Of a stretch of DNA of 64,000 bases, positions 8,514 through 18,559 are shown one piece after another; within the stretch, counting starts at the first letter, position 1, and every line of letters starts with the position of its first letter. Origin of the DNA: Pseudoalteromonas sp. XMcav2-N (GTDB lineage Bacteria > Pseudomonadota > Gammaproteobacteria > Enterobacterales > Alteromonadaceae); assembly GCF_024124545.1 (NCBI RefSeq), contig NZ_JAMXSF010000004.1:1-64000 (forward strand), in the 5' to 3' direction. The notes under the pieces were generated by a model that saw only the letters and a list, made by a program, of their open reading frames with translations, was not told the origin of the DNA and ran no database searches. Both the position numbers and the translations under genes were made by a program.

Positions 8514-11066
8514 ATGATGGGCGATACACGTCAACTGCAAATTAAAGATGTTTACTCAAATAACCTGCTGTGTTGTGACTACACCACGTGTCTGTATGAT
8601 GCGCTGAGCCTGATGCGAGAGCGGCGGGTCAGTTCGATATTCATTACGCAGGACGATAAAATCGTCGGGATTTGGACGGAGTCAGACTGTGTCAGTCTGG
8701 ACTTCGAACACCGTGGTCTGGCACAGATCGCCATAGGCAATATAATGAACTCTCCGGTTCATGATATCCTGATCAGTCAAACGCTAAGTGAAGCGACCAT
8801 CAAGTTCCATCAACTGGGTATTCGCCATTTACTGGTGAAGGATGCACACAACCGGCCGTTGGGCGTGGTTTCTCTGTCTGACATTGTACGCAATCAGGGA
8901 CTAGACCACTATCTGCACTTTCGCCCCATAGAAGATCATTTTGAGTCACAGATCAGCACCTTGGATGCACAAGCGTGTATTTCTGAAGCCATTCATACGA
9001 TGCGCCGAGACAAGACCACGGCCGTTTTAGTCTATCATCAGACCCTGGCAGAATATGGCATTATCACGCAACGGGATGTGGCCTATGTGATCCTCAATCA
9101 GGACTGGCGAATGCCCTGCTGGGAGCTGGCCAGTTACCCCATGGAGTCTATGACACCCAAAGATAGCTTGTTTGATGCTTATCGTTTGATGACAGCACGT
9201 TCTATTCGTCATCTGGTGATCCGTGAGCCAGAGTCTAACCAGGTGATGGGCTTACTGGCACTGAAAAATGTGCTCACAGAAATAGAAACGGCTTACTGCA
9301 GTGAATTGGAAAAAGTGCTGGCTCAGCGTGACTTGGCACTGCAAAAGTCGGAGAAAAACCTCTATCTGGCCAATCGCATTATCGATGCATCGCTCGATGG
9401 TATTATGATCACCCGGGCCAATGGTGAGATCATCCAGATAAATCCGGCGTTTAGCGCGTTAACCGGGTATCAGGATTACGAAGTGCTGGGTAAAAACCCC
9501 AGTATTCTCAGCTCCGGAGTACATGGTCAGGATTACTATGAACGGATGTGGAAGGAGTTGCGAAATAAGGGCGTCTGGCAGGGAGAGATCTGCAATAAAC
9601 GTAAAAGTGGTGAAGTCTACGTTGAGTGGCTGACTATTATTGAGATCAATGAACCCTACAGTGATGATGTCCTTTATGCGGCCATTTTCAGTGACATTAC
9701 TGAACGTAAAAATGCTGAGGAAAAAATTGCCCGGCTGGCTTATTTTGACGAATTAACCGGATTACCTAACCGGCGCTTATTTTACGATAGACTGTCGATG
9801 GCTCTGGCCTCAGCACAGCGCGATAAACATAAACTCAGCGTCATGTTCATCGATCTGGATCGCTTTAAAGAAGTCAATGACACGCTAGGCCACAGCGCCG
9901 GAGATAAGCTGCTCAGCCAGGTGAGTGAACGGATCAAAGCCATCCTGAAACAAGGGGATACACTTGCCCGTCTCGGTGGCGATGAGTTCGTGGTGTTACT
10001 CACGGAAGTAGAGCACATGGAAGATGTCGTTAATTTTGCTGATCAGATCCTAAGTGAGCTCAGTGTGCCCTTTGCACTTGGAGAACTTAACGTCACTGCT
10101 ACGGCCTCTTTAGGTGCGGCAATCTATCCCGAAGACGGCCAGGACAGCGAGAGTCTGCTCAAACATGCGGACGTAGCAATGTATCGCTCCAAAGAGCTGG
10201 GGCGCAATTCATTCCAGTTATACAAAGCGTCAATGAATGCGCGTTCGCTGGAACGTTTGTCGATGTTAAGCCGTTTTCAAAGTGCGCTGGAAGGGGGGGA
10301 GTTTGAACTGCATTATCAACCACTGCGCTGTCTGACCAGTGGTCGGATCATGAGTGTGGAGTGTCTGCTGCGCTGGCAGGATCCAAATCTAGGCACTATC
10401 TCGCCTGCGCAGTTTATTCCACTGGCCGAAGAGCTGGGCTTAATTGTCAAGCTGGACCAATGGGTGATTAACGAAGCTTGCCGGCAAATGGCGTTATGGT
10501 TGAACGAAGGGCTGGATATACGCCGCATTGCTATTAATATTTCCGCCAGCCATCTCAGTCAGGGCGACTTGGTGATGACCATGGCCAAAGCGCTGGAGCA
10601 GCATAACCTGGATGGTCGCTATGTGGAGTTAGAACTGACCGAAACCAGTTTTGTGAGTAATCTGCACGATGCCAAGGTCATGCTGAAAAAGCTCAAAACT
10701 CTGGGAGTATCGATTGCATTGGATGATTTTGGCACCGGTTATTCGGCGCTGAGCTATTTGACCAAACTGCCGATCGACATACTGAAAATTGATGCAAGTT
10801 TTATTGCCAAAATTCCCGATGAATATGGGAATAGCGAAATTGTGACGGCGATTGTCGCGATGGCAAAAGCACTGAACTTACATGTGGTGGCGGAAGGGGT
10901 TGAAAAATCGGTGCAGCAGAAGTTTTTGCAGAAGCTGGGGTGCCATACCATGCAGGGATATCACTACTGCCGCCCGTTACCGCAGTCAGACTGGCTGAAC
11001 TTCTATCGCTCAGAGCGGGGCATAAGCGAGCTTGCGCCCCCGCAACGCCTAGTAAACGGCCGTTAA
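8514..11066 (+). CDS. CBS-PAS-GGDEF-EAL cyclic-di-GMP protein
   Basis: An 850-residue cytoplasmic signalling protein. Four CBS motifs in two tandem pairs fill about the first 270 residues, followed by a PAS domain (about 290-410), a GGDEF domain (RLGGDEFVVLL) and an EAL domain. The GGDEF motif is canonical, but the product-inhibition site five residues before it reads KQGD, not RxxD. The EAL triad is ECL (ECLLRW); other catalytic blocks (NISASHL, ELTETSF, LDDFGTGYSAL, AEGVEK) are present, so phosphodiesterase activity is plausible. I prefer the ATG at 8514 (GAGG 8 nt upstream, candidate -10 TATACT at 8476-8481) over a TTG at 8457. CBS pairs usually bind adenine nucleotides or SAM, suggesting energy-state control of c-di-GMP. 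Confidence 0.92.
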   Translation: MMGDTRQLQIKDVYSNNLLCCDYTTCLYDALSLMRERRVSSIFITQDDKIVGIWTESDCVSLDFEHRGLAQIAIGNIMNSPVHDILISQTLSEATIKFHQLGIRHLLVKDAHNRPLGVVSLSDIVRNQGLDHYLHFRPIEDHFESQISTLDAQACISEAIHTMRRDKTTAVLVYHQTLAEYGIITQRDVAYVILNQDWRMPCWELASYPMESMTPKDSLFDAYRLMTARSIRHLVIREPESNQVMGLLALKNVLTEIETAYCSELEKVLAQRDLALQKSEKNLYLANRIIDASLDGIMITRANGEIIQINPAFSALTGYQDYEVLGKNPSILSSGVHGQDYYERMWKELRNKGVWQGEICNKRKSGEVYVEWLTIIEINEPYSDDVLYAAIFSDITERKNAEEKIARLAYFDELTGLPNRRLFYDRLSMALASAQRDKHKLSVMFIDLDRFKEVNDTLGHSAGDKLLSQVSERIKAILKQGDTLARLGGDEFVVLLTEVEHMEDVVNFADQILSELSVPFALGELNVTATASLGAAIYPEDGQDSESLLKHADVAMYRSKELGRNSFQLYKASMNARSLERLSMLSRFQSALEGGEFELHYQPLRCLTSGRIMSVECLLRWQDPNLGTISPAQFIPLAEELGLIVKLDQWVINEACRQMALWLNEGLDIRRIAINISASHLSQGDLVMTMAKALEQHNLDGRYVELELTETSFVSNLHDAKVMLKKLKTLGVSIALDDFGTGYSALSYLTKLPIDILKIDASFIAKIPDEYGNSEIVTAIVAMAKALNLHVVAEGVEKSVQQKFLQKLGCHTMQGYHYCRPLPQSDWLNFYRSERGISELAPPQRLVNGR

Positions 11067-11081
11067 ACAGCCGCGTATAAT

Positions 11082-11909
11082 TTAGTCCAGGCTTACCGAG
11101 ACTTCGTATGATGTGAACTTACGAATATTGATGACGCCTGTGTCAAAGATTAGGTACTGACCTTTAATACCTTGTAAGGTGCCGCTGACAACTGGCTCCT
11201 TATCAAAGTTAAAGGAACTGATTTTACTTGGATAACTGGTAACCGGGAAGTTCAGGTCTACCACTTCTTCATCCAGCCGCTCAATGGCCGTGGCACCAAA
11301 CAGTTCGGCCAGCTCGTCCAGCTTGGCCTGGATCTGTGGAATAAGCTCTGCTGCGGATGCCTTGAGGTCCAGCTCAGGATTAATACCCTTGAGCATATTG
11401 CGCCAGTTGGTTTTATCGGCAATGAATTCGGCCAATGCCACTTCGACCAAGCCGGATTGTAATCGGGTCTGGACTTTGAAGATGGGCACAGCCTGTGTGG
11501 CACCCTGATCTATCCAGCGGGTTGGGATCTGGGTATGACGAGTGATACCAACTTTAAGACCGGACGTATTTGCCAGATAGACGTAGTGGGGGATCATACA
11601 GTGGGTTTCACCCCACTCAGGTTCACGGCAGGTGCCCTGATCGTAATGACAGGTTTCAGGCTTCATGATGCACATGTCGCAGCTGGCCAGTTTTTTCATG
11701 CACACGAAACAGTGACCCTGAGAGTAACTCTTCTTGGTTTTTTTGCCACAGTTACAGCAGAAAATATTGCCACTGAAGGTGAGCGTCAGACGCTTGCCAA
11801 TCAGGTCGTTCAATGGCAACAGGTCGTCGCCTACGGGTAGCTGATAGTTTATGGTTGGTGCTGATGCACAATTCAATTGTGCCTGCATCTTACGTAGAGT
11901 ACCTTGCAT
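11082..11909 (-). CDS. DUF2797 protein with cysteine-rich and GIY-YIG-like segments
   Basis: A 275-residue protein of unknown function. The first third carries many Cys and His residues arranged as CCNCG, HCFVCMKK, CDMC, TCHYDQGTC and THC, which look like two or more zinc or metal-binding knuckles. Next comes YVYLANTSGLKVGITR, which resembles the GIY-YIG nuclease core (YVY-x10-KVGITR). This layout is that of the DUF2797 family. ATG at 11909 is preferred over an upstream start at 11951 because AGGGGC lies about 8 nt before it. It is convergent with the c-di-GMP gene. Confidence 0.8.
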   Translation of the reverse strand: MQGTLRKMQAQLNCASAPTINYQLPVGDDLLPLNDLIGKRLTLTFSGNIFCCNCGKKTKKSYSQGHCFVCMKKLASCDMCIMKPETCHYDQGTCREPEWGETHCMIPHYVYLANTSGLKVGITRHTQIPTRWIDQGATQAVPIFKVQTRLQSGLVEVALAEFIADKTNWRNMLKGINPELDLKASAAELIPQIQAKLDELAELFGATAIERLDEEVVDLNFPVTSYPSKISSFNFDKEPVVSGTLQGIKGQYLIFDTGVINIRKFTSYEVSVSLD

Positions 11910-11985
11910 CTTTACGCCCCTAAAGATGGTTGAAATAGGCGATCCTAGCAAAGCGCGACACAGAGGTGAAGGAAGGGAGAGAAAT

Positions 11986-12012
11986 AAAAACCGGGTCAGT
12001 GACCCGGTTTGG
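11986..12012 (-). terminator. Intrinsic terminator after purD
   Basis: On the minus strand a perfect 7-bp core stem (GACCCGG 12001-12007 with CCGGGTC 11991-11997), extended by A-T pairs, is followed by TTTTTATTTC. It sits 12 bp beyond the purD stop. Confidence 0.85.
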
Positions 12013-12023
12013 TATGATTAAAC

Positions 12024-13307
12024 TTATTGCTCGCGAGCGATGGCGCGATAGGCGATATCGGTACGGTATTCAACACCGTCCCAGTTAATCTCCTGTACCA
12101 GCGCATATGCGCGCTTTTGGGCTTCTGTTACTGTGTGACCTAAAGCAGTGGCACACAATACACGCCCGCCCGCGGTAACCACAGCGCCACCATCCTGTTT
12201 GGTACCTGCATGGAAGACTTTCTCACCTTCCGGGTAAGTAACACGCAGCCCAGAGATGGCATCGCCTTTCGGATAGCTGCCAGGATAGCCCTTAGCTGCC
12301 AGCACCACACCCACAGCGGCGCGAGGATCAAACTGAATGTCAGTCTGATCCAACTCTTGGCGGTTGGCCGCTTCAATCAGTGTAACCAGATCAGATTGCA
12401 AACGTAGCATGATAGGTTGCGTTTCAGGATCACCAAAGCGACAGTTGTACTCAATCACTTTCGGCGTACCGTCTGCGGCAATCATCAGGCCGGCATACAA
12501 AAAGCCGGTGTAAGGGTGGCCTTCAGCTGCCATACCTTCCACGGTCGGGGTGATCACTTCATCCATAATGCGCTGGTGGATATTTGCGGTCACAACCGGG
12601 GCAGGAGAGTAGGCACCCATACCACCTGTGTTCGGGCCTTCATCGCCATTGTAAGCACGCTTGTGGTCCTGACTGGTGGCGAATGGCAAAACGTTCTTAC
12701 CATCGACCATCACGATGAACGAGGCTTCCTCACCTTCAAGGAACTCCTCAATCACCACGCGGCTACCTGCTTCACCAAAGGCATTACCCGCCAGCATATC
12801 GCGAATAGCGTCTTCCGCTTCCGCTTCGGTCATTGCCACGATCACGCCTTTACCGGCAGCCAGGCCATCTGCTTTGACAACAATGGGGGCGCCTTGTGCT
12901 TTGACATAGGCCAGAGCAGGCTCGATCTCTTCAAAGGTCTGATAGGCCGCTGTCGGGATCTGATGGCGTGCTAAAAAGTCCTTCGTAAATGACTTAGAGC
13001 CTTCCAGCTGAGCCGCGCCCTGAGTCGGACCGAAAATAGCCAGGCCAGCTTCACGGAAGCGGTCTACTACGCCGATCACCAGTGGCGCTTCAGGGCCAAC
13101 AATGGTCAGCTCGACCTTATTCTCTTGGGCAAAAGCCAGCAATGCATCGATGTCTTCCACACCAATGGCGACATTTTGTAGTTTTGGCTCAAGCGCCGTG
13201 CCTGCGTTGCCAGGGGCAACAAAGACTGTTTTTACAGATGGGTTTTGTGCAGCCTTGAACGCCAAAGCGTGTTCACGGCCACCGCTGCCAATGACGAGTA
13301 TATTCAT
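12024..13307 (-). CDS. purD: Phosphoribosylamine-glycine ligase (GAR synthetase)
   Basis: A 427-residue ATP-grasp ligase joining glycine to phosphoribosylamine in the second step of de novo purine synthesis. The N-terminus MNILVIGSGGREHALAFKA is the family nucleotide-binding loop. KADGLAAGKGV and EFLEGEEASF are ATP-grasp core motifs, and YNCRFGDPETQP is the characteristic C-terminal signature. Length matches E. coli PurD. It follows the lipoprotein methyltransferase gene by 15 bp on the same strand and is the last gene before a terminator. Confidence 0.97.
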   Translation of the reverse strand: MNILVIGSGGREHALAFKAAQNPSVKTVFVAPGNAGTALEPKLQNVAIGVEDIDALLAFAQENKVELTIVGPEAPLVIGVVDRFREAGLAIFGPTQGAAQLEGSKSFTKDFLARHQIPTAAYQTFEEIEPALAYVKAQGAPIVVKADGLAAGKGVIVAMTEAEAEDAIRDMLAGNAFGEAGSRVVIEEFLEGEEASFIVMVDGKNVLPFATSQDHKRAYNGDEGPNTGGMGAYSPAPVVTANIHQRIMDEVITPTVEGMAAEGHPYTGFLYAGLMIAADGTPKVIEYNCRFGDPETQPIMLRLQSDLVTLIEAANRQELDQTDIQFDPRAAVGVVLAAKGYPGSYPKGDAISGLRVTYPEGEKVFHAGTKQDGGAVVTAGGRVLCATALGHTVTEAQKRAYALVQEINWDGVEYRTDIAYRAIAREQ

Positions 13308-13322
13308 GGCAATTGATTCCTA

Positions 13323-14147
13323 TTAAAGCTTTTTGAATTTCAGGGTCATTCGATCGCTTTCCCCGATGGCCTTGTACTGCTCGGCCTTTTCATCACCCAA
13401 AGCTAAACGTGGTGGTAAAGTCCACACGCCTTTCGGGTGGTTGGCACTGTCCAACGGGTTGGCGTTGATTTCGCTGCTTGCAACTAATTCGAATCCAGCT
13501 TGTTTAGCAAGGTCGACGACATAGCTTTGCTTCATATAACCAGAACGTTTCTGATCTTTATCATCACGGTGTTCAGGTAAGCGGTGTTCTACCACACCCA
13601 GAATGCCACCTGGCTTCAGTGCTTTGTTAAATGACTGAAATGCCGACAGCACACCTTCGTCGCCCTGACGCATATACCAGTTGTGCACGTTACGGAAAGT
13701 CAGGACCATATCGGCGCTGCCCGCAGGCGCAATATTGGTATGCGTACCTGGTGCAAACTCGGTAATTTTGACTTCACTGAAGCGTGCATCTTCTGCCACT
13801 TTTTGTTTAAAGCCATCCAGTGAGCGCTTGAAGTAGCCTTCACTGTTTGCCGGGAAATGTGCCGCATAGAGCGTCCCCTGACCTTTAACAACGGGTGCCA
13901 GAATTTCGCTATACCAGCCACCGCCAGGGGCGATTTCAACCACGGTCATGTTTGGCTGAAGGCCAAAAAACGCCAGTGTTTGCTCCGGATTACGATACTG
14001 ATCTCGAGCACGGTTATCCGCTTTGCGTTCTGCGTTTGCAACGGCAGAGGTGATCTCGCTGGATACGCCGCTGTCAGTCGTGCTGTTACAGCCGCTCAGG
14101 GCGGTCAGAATACCTGCTGCGATGATAGATTTAATGGCAAATTTCAT
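13323..14147 (-). CDS. Lipoprotein with class I methyltransferase fold
   Basis: A 274-residue protein with an N-terminal lipoprotein signal (basic start, hydrophobic stretch, lipobox LSGC near residues 18-21), then a Rossmann methyltransferase-like domain: VVEIAPGGGWYSEILAP fits SAM motif I and NKALKPGGILGVVEH fits the motif around strand 5. Related proteins are often annotated as predicted methyltransferases; a SAM-dependent enzyme outside the cytoplasm is odd, because SAM is cytosolic. I chose ATG 14147 (AAGGAA 8 nt upstream), giving a start directly at the signal peptide. It lies between purH and purD, 15 bp from purD and after the purH terminator, so it probably drives purD transcription too. 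Confidence 0.82.
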   Translation of the reverse strand: MKFAIKSIIAAGILTALSGCNSTTDSGVSSEITSAVANAERKADNRARDQYRNPEQTLAFFGLQPNMTVVEIAPGGGWYSEILAPVVKGQGTLYAAHFPANSEGYFKRSLDGFKQKVAEDARFSEVKITEFAPGTHTNIAPAGSADMVLTFRNVHNWYMRQGDEGVLSAFQSFNKALKPGGILGVVEHRLPEHRDDKDQKRSGYMKQSYVVDLAKQAGFELVASSEINANPLDSANHPKGVWTLPPRLALGDEKAEQYKAIGESDRMTLKFKKL

Positions 14148-14210
14148 AGTCAGTTCCTTCACTGTCATTATTGTGATTGTCTGTGAATCACAATACTGGA
14201 AATTAGCGCA

Positions 14211-14244
14211 AACAAAAAGCGCGAAACGGTGAAGGTTTCGCGCT
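14211..14244 (-). terminator. Intrinsic terminator after purH
   Basis: A 10-bp stem on the minus strand (arms 14235-14244 and 14218-14227, AGCGCGAAAC) with a 7-nt loop is followed by TTTTTGTTTG. It starts 7 bp past the purH stop. Confidence 0.85.
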
Positions 14245-14250
14245 CATCGA

Positions 14251-15837
14251 TTAGTGACGGAAGTGACGCATGCCGGTGAAGACCATCGCCATGCCCGCTT
14301 CGTCGGCTGCGGCAATGACTTCTTCATCGCGCATTGAGCCGCCAGGCTGGATCACCGCAGTGATCCCGGCTTCGGCTGCAGCATCGATGCCATCGCGGAA
14401 CGGGAAGAAGGCGTCAGAGGCCATGACAGAGCCTTTGACTTCCAGATTTTCATCTGCGGCTTTGATACCTGCGATCTTCGCTGAGTACACACGGCTCATT
14501 TGGCCGGCACCCACACCTATGGTCATGCCGTCGCGTGCATAGACGATTGCATTCGACTTAACGAACTTGGCTACTTTCCAGCAGAACATCAGATCTTTCA
14601 GCTCTTGCTCGGTTGGTTGGCGCTTAGACACGACTTTCAGGTCGCTCGCCTGCACCATACCCTGATCGCGGTCCTGGATCAGTACACCACCATTCACGCG
14701 CTTGATGTCGACACCGGTTGTTGCAGTTTGCCATTCACCACATTCCAGCAAGCGGACGTTTTTCTTCGCCGCAACAATCTGTGCTGCCGCATCAGAGATT
14801 TTAGGCGCGATGATTACCTCAACGAACTGACGTGAAATGATGGCTTCTGCCGTGTCAGCATCCAGTTCACGGTTGAAAGCAATGATGCCACCAAACGCGG
14901 ACGTTGGATCGGTTTTGAAAGCGCGGTCATAGGCGCTCAGAATGTCTTTATCTTCTGCCACGCCACACGGGTTGGCGTGTTTAACGATCACACAAGCTGG
15001 TTCTGAGAAGCTCTTAACACACTCAAGGGCGGCATCGGTATCCGCGATGTTGTTGTAAGACAGTGCTTTACCCTGAATCTGTTTCGCAGTTGCCACTGAT
15101 GCTTCTTCAATGTCATTTTCAACGTAGAAAGCCGCATCCTGATGCGAGTTTTCACCGTAGCGCATATCCTGCTTTTTGGTGAACTGCATATTGATGGTGC
15201 GCGGAAACTTAGTGTCTTTAGCAGCCTCTTCGGTATAGTCCGGGACCATTTTACCGAAGTAGTTCGCGATCATACCGTCATACTGCGCTGTGTGCTCATA
15301 AGCTGCAATCGCCAGGTCAAAGCGCGTCTTGTACTCAGTTGAGCCATTATTCGCTTTCATCTCGTTGATAACACGGTCATAGTCAGCTGCATTCACAACA
15401 ATGGTCACATCTTTGTGGTTCTTCGCAGCAGCACGCACCATAGTCGGTCCGCCGATGTCGATGTTCTCAATGGCATCTTCCAGTGAGCAGTCAGCTTTTG
15501 CAACGGTTTGTGCAAAGGGGTATAAGTTGACTACGACCATATCAATGGCTGAGATGTTATTTTCTGCCATCACGCCTTCGTCCTGGCCGCGACGAGCCAA
15601 GATACCACCGTGGATTTTCGGGTGTAGGGTTTTGACCCGGCCGTCCATGATTTCCGGGTGACCGGTGTGGTCAGATACTTCAGTAACAGGAATGCCGTTC
15701 TCGGCAATGAGTTTACAGGTGCCGCCAGTTGACAGGAGTTCAACGCCTTGCTCGCTCAGAGCTCGGGCAAATTCAACGATACCGGTTTTGTCAGACACGC
15801 TCAGCAGCGCGCGACGAATTGGACGATGTATATCCAT
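14251..15837 (-). CDS. purH: Bifunctional AICAR formyltransferase/IMP cyclohydrolase
   Basis: A 528-residue enzyme carrying out the last two steps of de novo IMP synthesis. The N-terminal cyclohydrolase part (about 1-200) begins [20 protein letters not shown], and the C-terminal transformylase part contains [19 protein letters not shown] with the catalytic Lys-His pair. The end ([20 protein letters not shown]) is typical. Length agrees with E. coli PurH. It is separated from purD by a terminator and the lipoprotein methyltransferase gene, unlike the compact purHD operon of enterobacteria. Confidence 0.98.
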   Translation of the reverse strand: MDIHRPIRRALLSVSDKTGIVEFARALSEQGVELLSTGGTCKLIAENGIPVTEVSDHTGHPEIMDGRVKTLHPKIHGGILARRGQDEGVMAENNISAIDMVVVNLYPFAQTVAKADCSLEDAIENIDIGGPTMVRAAAKNHKDVTIVVNAADYDRVINEMKANNGSTEYKTRFDLAIAAYEHTAQYDGMIANYFGKMVPDYTEEAAKDTKFPRTINMQFTKKQDMRYGENSHQDAAFYVENDIEEASVATAKQIQGKALSYNNIADTDAALECVKSFSEPACVIVKHANPCGVAEDKDILSAYDRAFKTDPTSAFGGIIAFNRELDADTAEAIISRQFVEVIIAPKISDAAAQIVAAKKNVRLLECGEWQTATTGVDIKRVNGGVLIQDRDQGMVQASDLKVVSKRQPTEQELKDLMFCWKVAKFVKSNAIVYARDGMTIGVGAGQMSRVYSAKIAGIKAADENLEVKGSVMASDAFFPFRDGIDAAAEAGITAVIQPGGSMRDEEVIAAADEAGMAMVFTGMRHFRH

Positions 15838-16030
15838 GATGGTTCAGGTTTCCTCAATGATAAGTTAAGGGCTAGCTTAGAAGTGCTGTATTTTAGCCTA
15901 ACTTGGCTCAGAAAACGATTGAAAATGCGTGAGTGAGATTGAGAAAAACAGAGTTGCTTTTCGCTGTGTGTCTTTAGTTGCAGGTAAGTGTTTTGTTTGC
16001 AGCAATAATCTGCCAGAGAGCAGGGGAAAC

Positions 16031-16057
16031 AAAAAAAGCACCCACAGGTGCTTTTTT
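16031..16057 (-). terminator. Bidirectional-type intrinsic terminator after fis
   Basis: GCACC (16038-16042), loop CACA, GGTGC (16047-16051), flanked by seven A and six T residues, so it can act on the minus strand (fis). It lies 20 bp beyond the fis stop. Confidence 0.85.
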
Positions 16058-16076
16058 CAGTTCTGACAGGAACAGA

Positions 16077-16367
16077 TTAGTTCATGCCGTACTTTTTCAG
16101 TTTCTTACGTAGCGTACCACGGTTGATACCCAGTAAGATGGCAGCACGAGTCTGGTTACCACGGGTGTAAGTCATTACTTCTTCAAGTAGTGGTGCTTCA
16201 AGCTCAGAAAGAACCAACTCATAAACGTCTTGTACGTCCTGACCGTTAAGCTGTTTCAGGTAGTGGTGTACAGCTTTTTTCACTGCATCGCGAAGTGGTT
16301 GCGGTTTCTCTTGTGACTGAACATGAGCGTTAGTGATAAATGGAGAAGTCACATTTTGTTCGAACAT
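16077..16367 (-). CDS. fis: DNA-binding protein Fis
   Basis: A 96-residue nucleoid protein that bends DNA and activates stable RNA promoters in fast growth. The C-terminal helix-turn-helix ([20 protein letters not shown]) is nearly identical to E. coli Fis, and the N-terminal beta-hairpin and dimer helices are present ([15 protein letters not shown]). It follows dusB by 15 bp in the dusB-fis operon conserved in gammaproteobacteria. Expression is probably growth-phase controlled from a promoter ahead of dusB. Confidence 0.97.
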   Translation of the reverse strand: MFEQNVTSPFITNAHVQSQEKPQPLRDAVKKAVHHYLKQLNGQDVQDVYELVLSELEAPLLEEVMTYTRGNQTRAAILLGINRGTLRKKLKKYGMN

Positions 16368-16382
16368 CTTTATGTCTCTTTC

Positions 16383-17354
16383 TTAGTTAGCTGCTAGTGT
16401 TTCAAAATAGTGTTCTAATGTCTCGACCTGCTCAGTGGCATCGTCCAGAGCATTGAATACTCGCCTAAATTGACCTTCTTGGTCATGGGCCTGCAAATAC
16501 CAGGACACATGTTTGCGTGCGATGCGTACACCCATTGGCATACCGTAGAATTGATGAAGGTTCACTAAGTGCTCCATCAAAATACTGCGAACCTCGGATA
16601 ACTCCGGGGCTGCAAGCGTTTCTCCAGTACGCAAGTAATGGTCTATCTCCCGGAAAATCCAGGGACGACCTTGGGCTGCTCGACCAATCATGATGGCATC
16701 TGCGCCCGTAAATTCCAGCACCTGTTTGGCTTTTTGTGGAGAATCTATATCTCCATTGGCCACAACAGGAATGCCAACCGCCGCCTTAATCGCTTTGATC
16801 GTGGCATACTCGGCTTCGCCTTTATACATACATGCACGAGTGCGTCCATGTACGGCTAAAGAAGCGATGCCATTACGCTCGGCAATGCGGGCAATCTCAA
16901 TTCCATTGCGATTTTCCGGATCCCATCCTGTGCGAATTTTCAGGGTGACCGGGACATCGACTGCGTTGACCACAGCCTGAACTATCTCTTCCACCAGTTC
17001 CGGATATTGCAATAATGCTGAGCCTGCCAGCTTTTTATTCACTTTCTTAGCGGGGCAGCCCATATTGATATCTATGATCTGCGCGCCATTGCTGACATTG
17101 AACTGTGCGGCCTGTGCCATCAACTCGGGATCTGCCCCGGCAATTTGCACAGAACGGATACCCGACTCACCACTGTGATCCATGCGGTTCATCGACTTAT
17201 CGGTTTTCCATACCTTAGGATTTGAAGACAACATTTCTGACACCGCCAGTCCAGCACCTAAGCGCCGACATAATTGTCTGAAAGGTCTGTCGGTGATCCC
17301 CGCCATTGGCGCGACCATTAAGTTGTTTTCAAGTTGGTAAGGACCAATACGCAC
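16383..17354 (-). CDS. dusB: tRNA-dihydrouridine synthase B
   Basis: A 323-residue FMN enzyme that reduces uridine to dihydrouridine in tRNA (U17 in E. coli DusB). The N-terminal [22 protein letters not shown] is the FMN/active-site region. [23 protein letters not shown] holds the catalytic Cys in GCPAKK, and [15 protein letters not shown] is the phosphate-binding end. The start codon is GTG at 17354, with GAGGCGG upstream. It is the first gene of the dusB-fis operon; the 242-bp region before it (17355-17596) holds the promoter and the prmA terminator. Confidence 0.96.
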   Translation of the reverse strand: MRIGPYQLENNLMVAPMAGITDRPFRQLCRRLGAGLAVSEMLSSNPKVWKTDKSMNRMDHSGESGIRSVQIAGADPELMAQAAQFNVSNGAQIIDINMGCPAKKVNKKLAGSALLQYPELVEEIVQAVVNAVDVPVTLKIRTGWDPENRNGIEIARIAERNGIASLAVHGRTRACMYKGEAEYATIKAIKAAVGIPVVANGDIDSPQKAKQVLEFTGADAIMIGRAAQGRPWIFREIDHYLRTGETLAAPELSEVRSILMEHLVNLHQFYGMPMGVRIARKHVSWYLQAHDQEGQFRRVFNALDDATEQVETLEHYFETLAAN

Positions 17355-17544
17355 TGCAGTTCAATCCGCCTCTTTTCAAGGGGCGCTAAGTTTACGGCTT
17401 TTTTTGCAAAAATCAAAGGCTATAAATTGAACATAAGTGCTTTTTTTTTGAGCTTGACGGGTTGACTTTTTATAACAAACTGACTGAAGGTCAGAATTGC
17501 TTTAAAATTAACCGCTTTTCATTTTGATGAGGTGAAGAGAGCAC

Positions 17545-17585
17545 TGTAAAAAATGCGTAAAGCCTGTTAACTAAGGGCTTTACGC
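17545..17585 (-). terminator. Intrinsic terminator after prmA
   Basis: A 10-bp stem (17576-17585 with 17555-17564, GCGTAAAGCC) with an 11-nt loop is followed on the minus strand by ATTTTTTACAG, 12 bp downstream of the prmA stop. Confidence 0.75.
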
Positions 17586-17596
17586 GTGATAAGGCA

Positions 17597-18469
17597 CTAA
17601 CCTTTTTTTCCGCTCACTCGGGTCCATTCACCTTGCTGAGCAATGGCGTCAAGTGCAAGGAAAGGGGCATAGACATCGGCAACCGATTGCGCCTGTTCTT
17701 CCAGAATGCCTGACATGGCAATTTCACCGTCTGGTTTGAGGAATCCGAGGATCACCTCATGGAGCTCTCTGAGCGGCTGTGCCAGGATATTTGCGACTAC
17801 AATATCCGCAGAAAACTCGGGTTGGTTCTCAGGTAAATACACTTCCAGCTGATCGGCTACGCCATTGCGTGCAGCATTGTCTCGGCTGGCAACCAAAGCC
17901 TGTGGATCGATGTCGATGCCGATCACCCGTTCAGCGCCCAGTTTGATCGCTGCGATCCCCAGGATCCCTGAACCACAACCAAAGTCGACCACGGTTTTGC
18001 CACTGAGGTCCTGTTGCTCCAGCCATTTCAGACATAACGCGGTGGTGGCATGGGTACCTGTGCCGAAGGCGAGGCCTGGGTCAAGTAGCACATTGACAGC
18101 GTCCGGATCCGGTACATCGCGCCAGCTAGGACAGATCCACAAGCGCTCACCAAATTTAATGGGGTGGAAGTTATCCATCCACTCTCGTTCCCAGTCTTTG
18201 TCTTCGAGTTGTTCCAGCTTATATTTGAGCGGCTGATCACTGGCTGTTTTTAAATAATCAACCACAGCCTGCATATCGTGATTCGCTTCAAACAAACCAA
18301 TGACTATGGTCTGTGGCCATAACAGGACTTCACCAGGCTTAGGCTCGTATATGGGGTTATCTTGTCCGTCAATATAGGTGACAGACGGGCAGCCGATTTC
18401 CATCAACAGATCGCTGTAATGGTCGGCACTGGTTTTATCGGCATCAATGCGGATCTGGATCCAAGCCAT
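17597..18469 (-). CDS. prmA: Ribosomal protein L11 methyltransferase
   Basis: A 290-residue SAM-dependent enzyme that methylates several amino groups of ribosomal protein L11. The N-terminal L11-recognition part starts [21 protein letters not shown], and the catalytic core has [19 protein letters not shown] followed by [20 protein letters not shown] (SAM motif I) and [10 protein letters not shown] (NxxxxPL-type motif). Length equals E. coli PrmA. It is preceded by the rpoD terminator and has its own promoter region of about 90 bp. Confidence 0.96.
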   Translation of the reverse strand: MAWIQIRIDADKTSADHYSDLLMEIGCPSVTYIDGQDNPIYEPKPGEVLLWPQTIVIGLFEANHDMQAVVDYLKTASDQPLKYKLEQLEDKDWEREWMDNFHPIKFGERLWICPSWRDVPDPDAVNVLLDPGLAFGTGTHATTALCLKWLEQQDLSGKTVVDFGCGSGILGIAAIKLGAERVIGIDIDPQALVASRDNAARNGVADQLEVYLPENQPEFSADIVVANILAQPLRELHEVILGFLKPDGEIAMSGILEEQAQSVADVYAPFLALDAIAQQGEWTRVSGKKG

Positions 18470-18510
18470 AGTTCTTACCTATTTCTAAATTGGGTCTATC
18501 GATCCCAGAG

Positions 18511-18540
18511 TAAACTAAAAAGGCCGCAAATGCGGCCTTT
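18511..18540 (-). terminator. Intrinsic terminator after rpoD
   Basis: A 10-bp stem (18531-18540 with 18519-18528, AAAGGCCGCA) closed by a 2-nt gap (in practice a 4-nt loop) is followed on the minus strand by TTAGTTTA. It lies 20 bp past the rpoD stop and ends the macromolecular synthesis operon. Confidence 0.8.
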
Positions 18541-18559
18541 AATGATTCTGAATGAGCGT

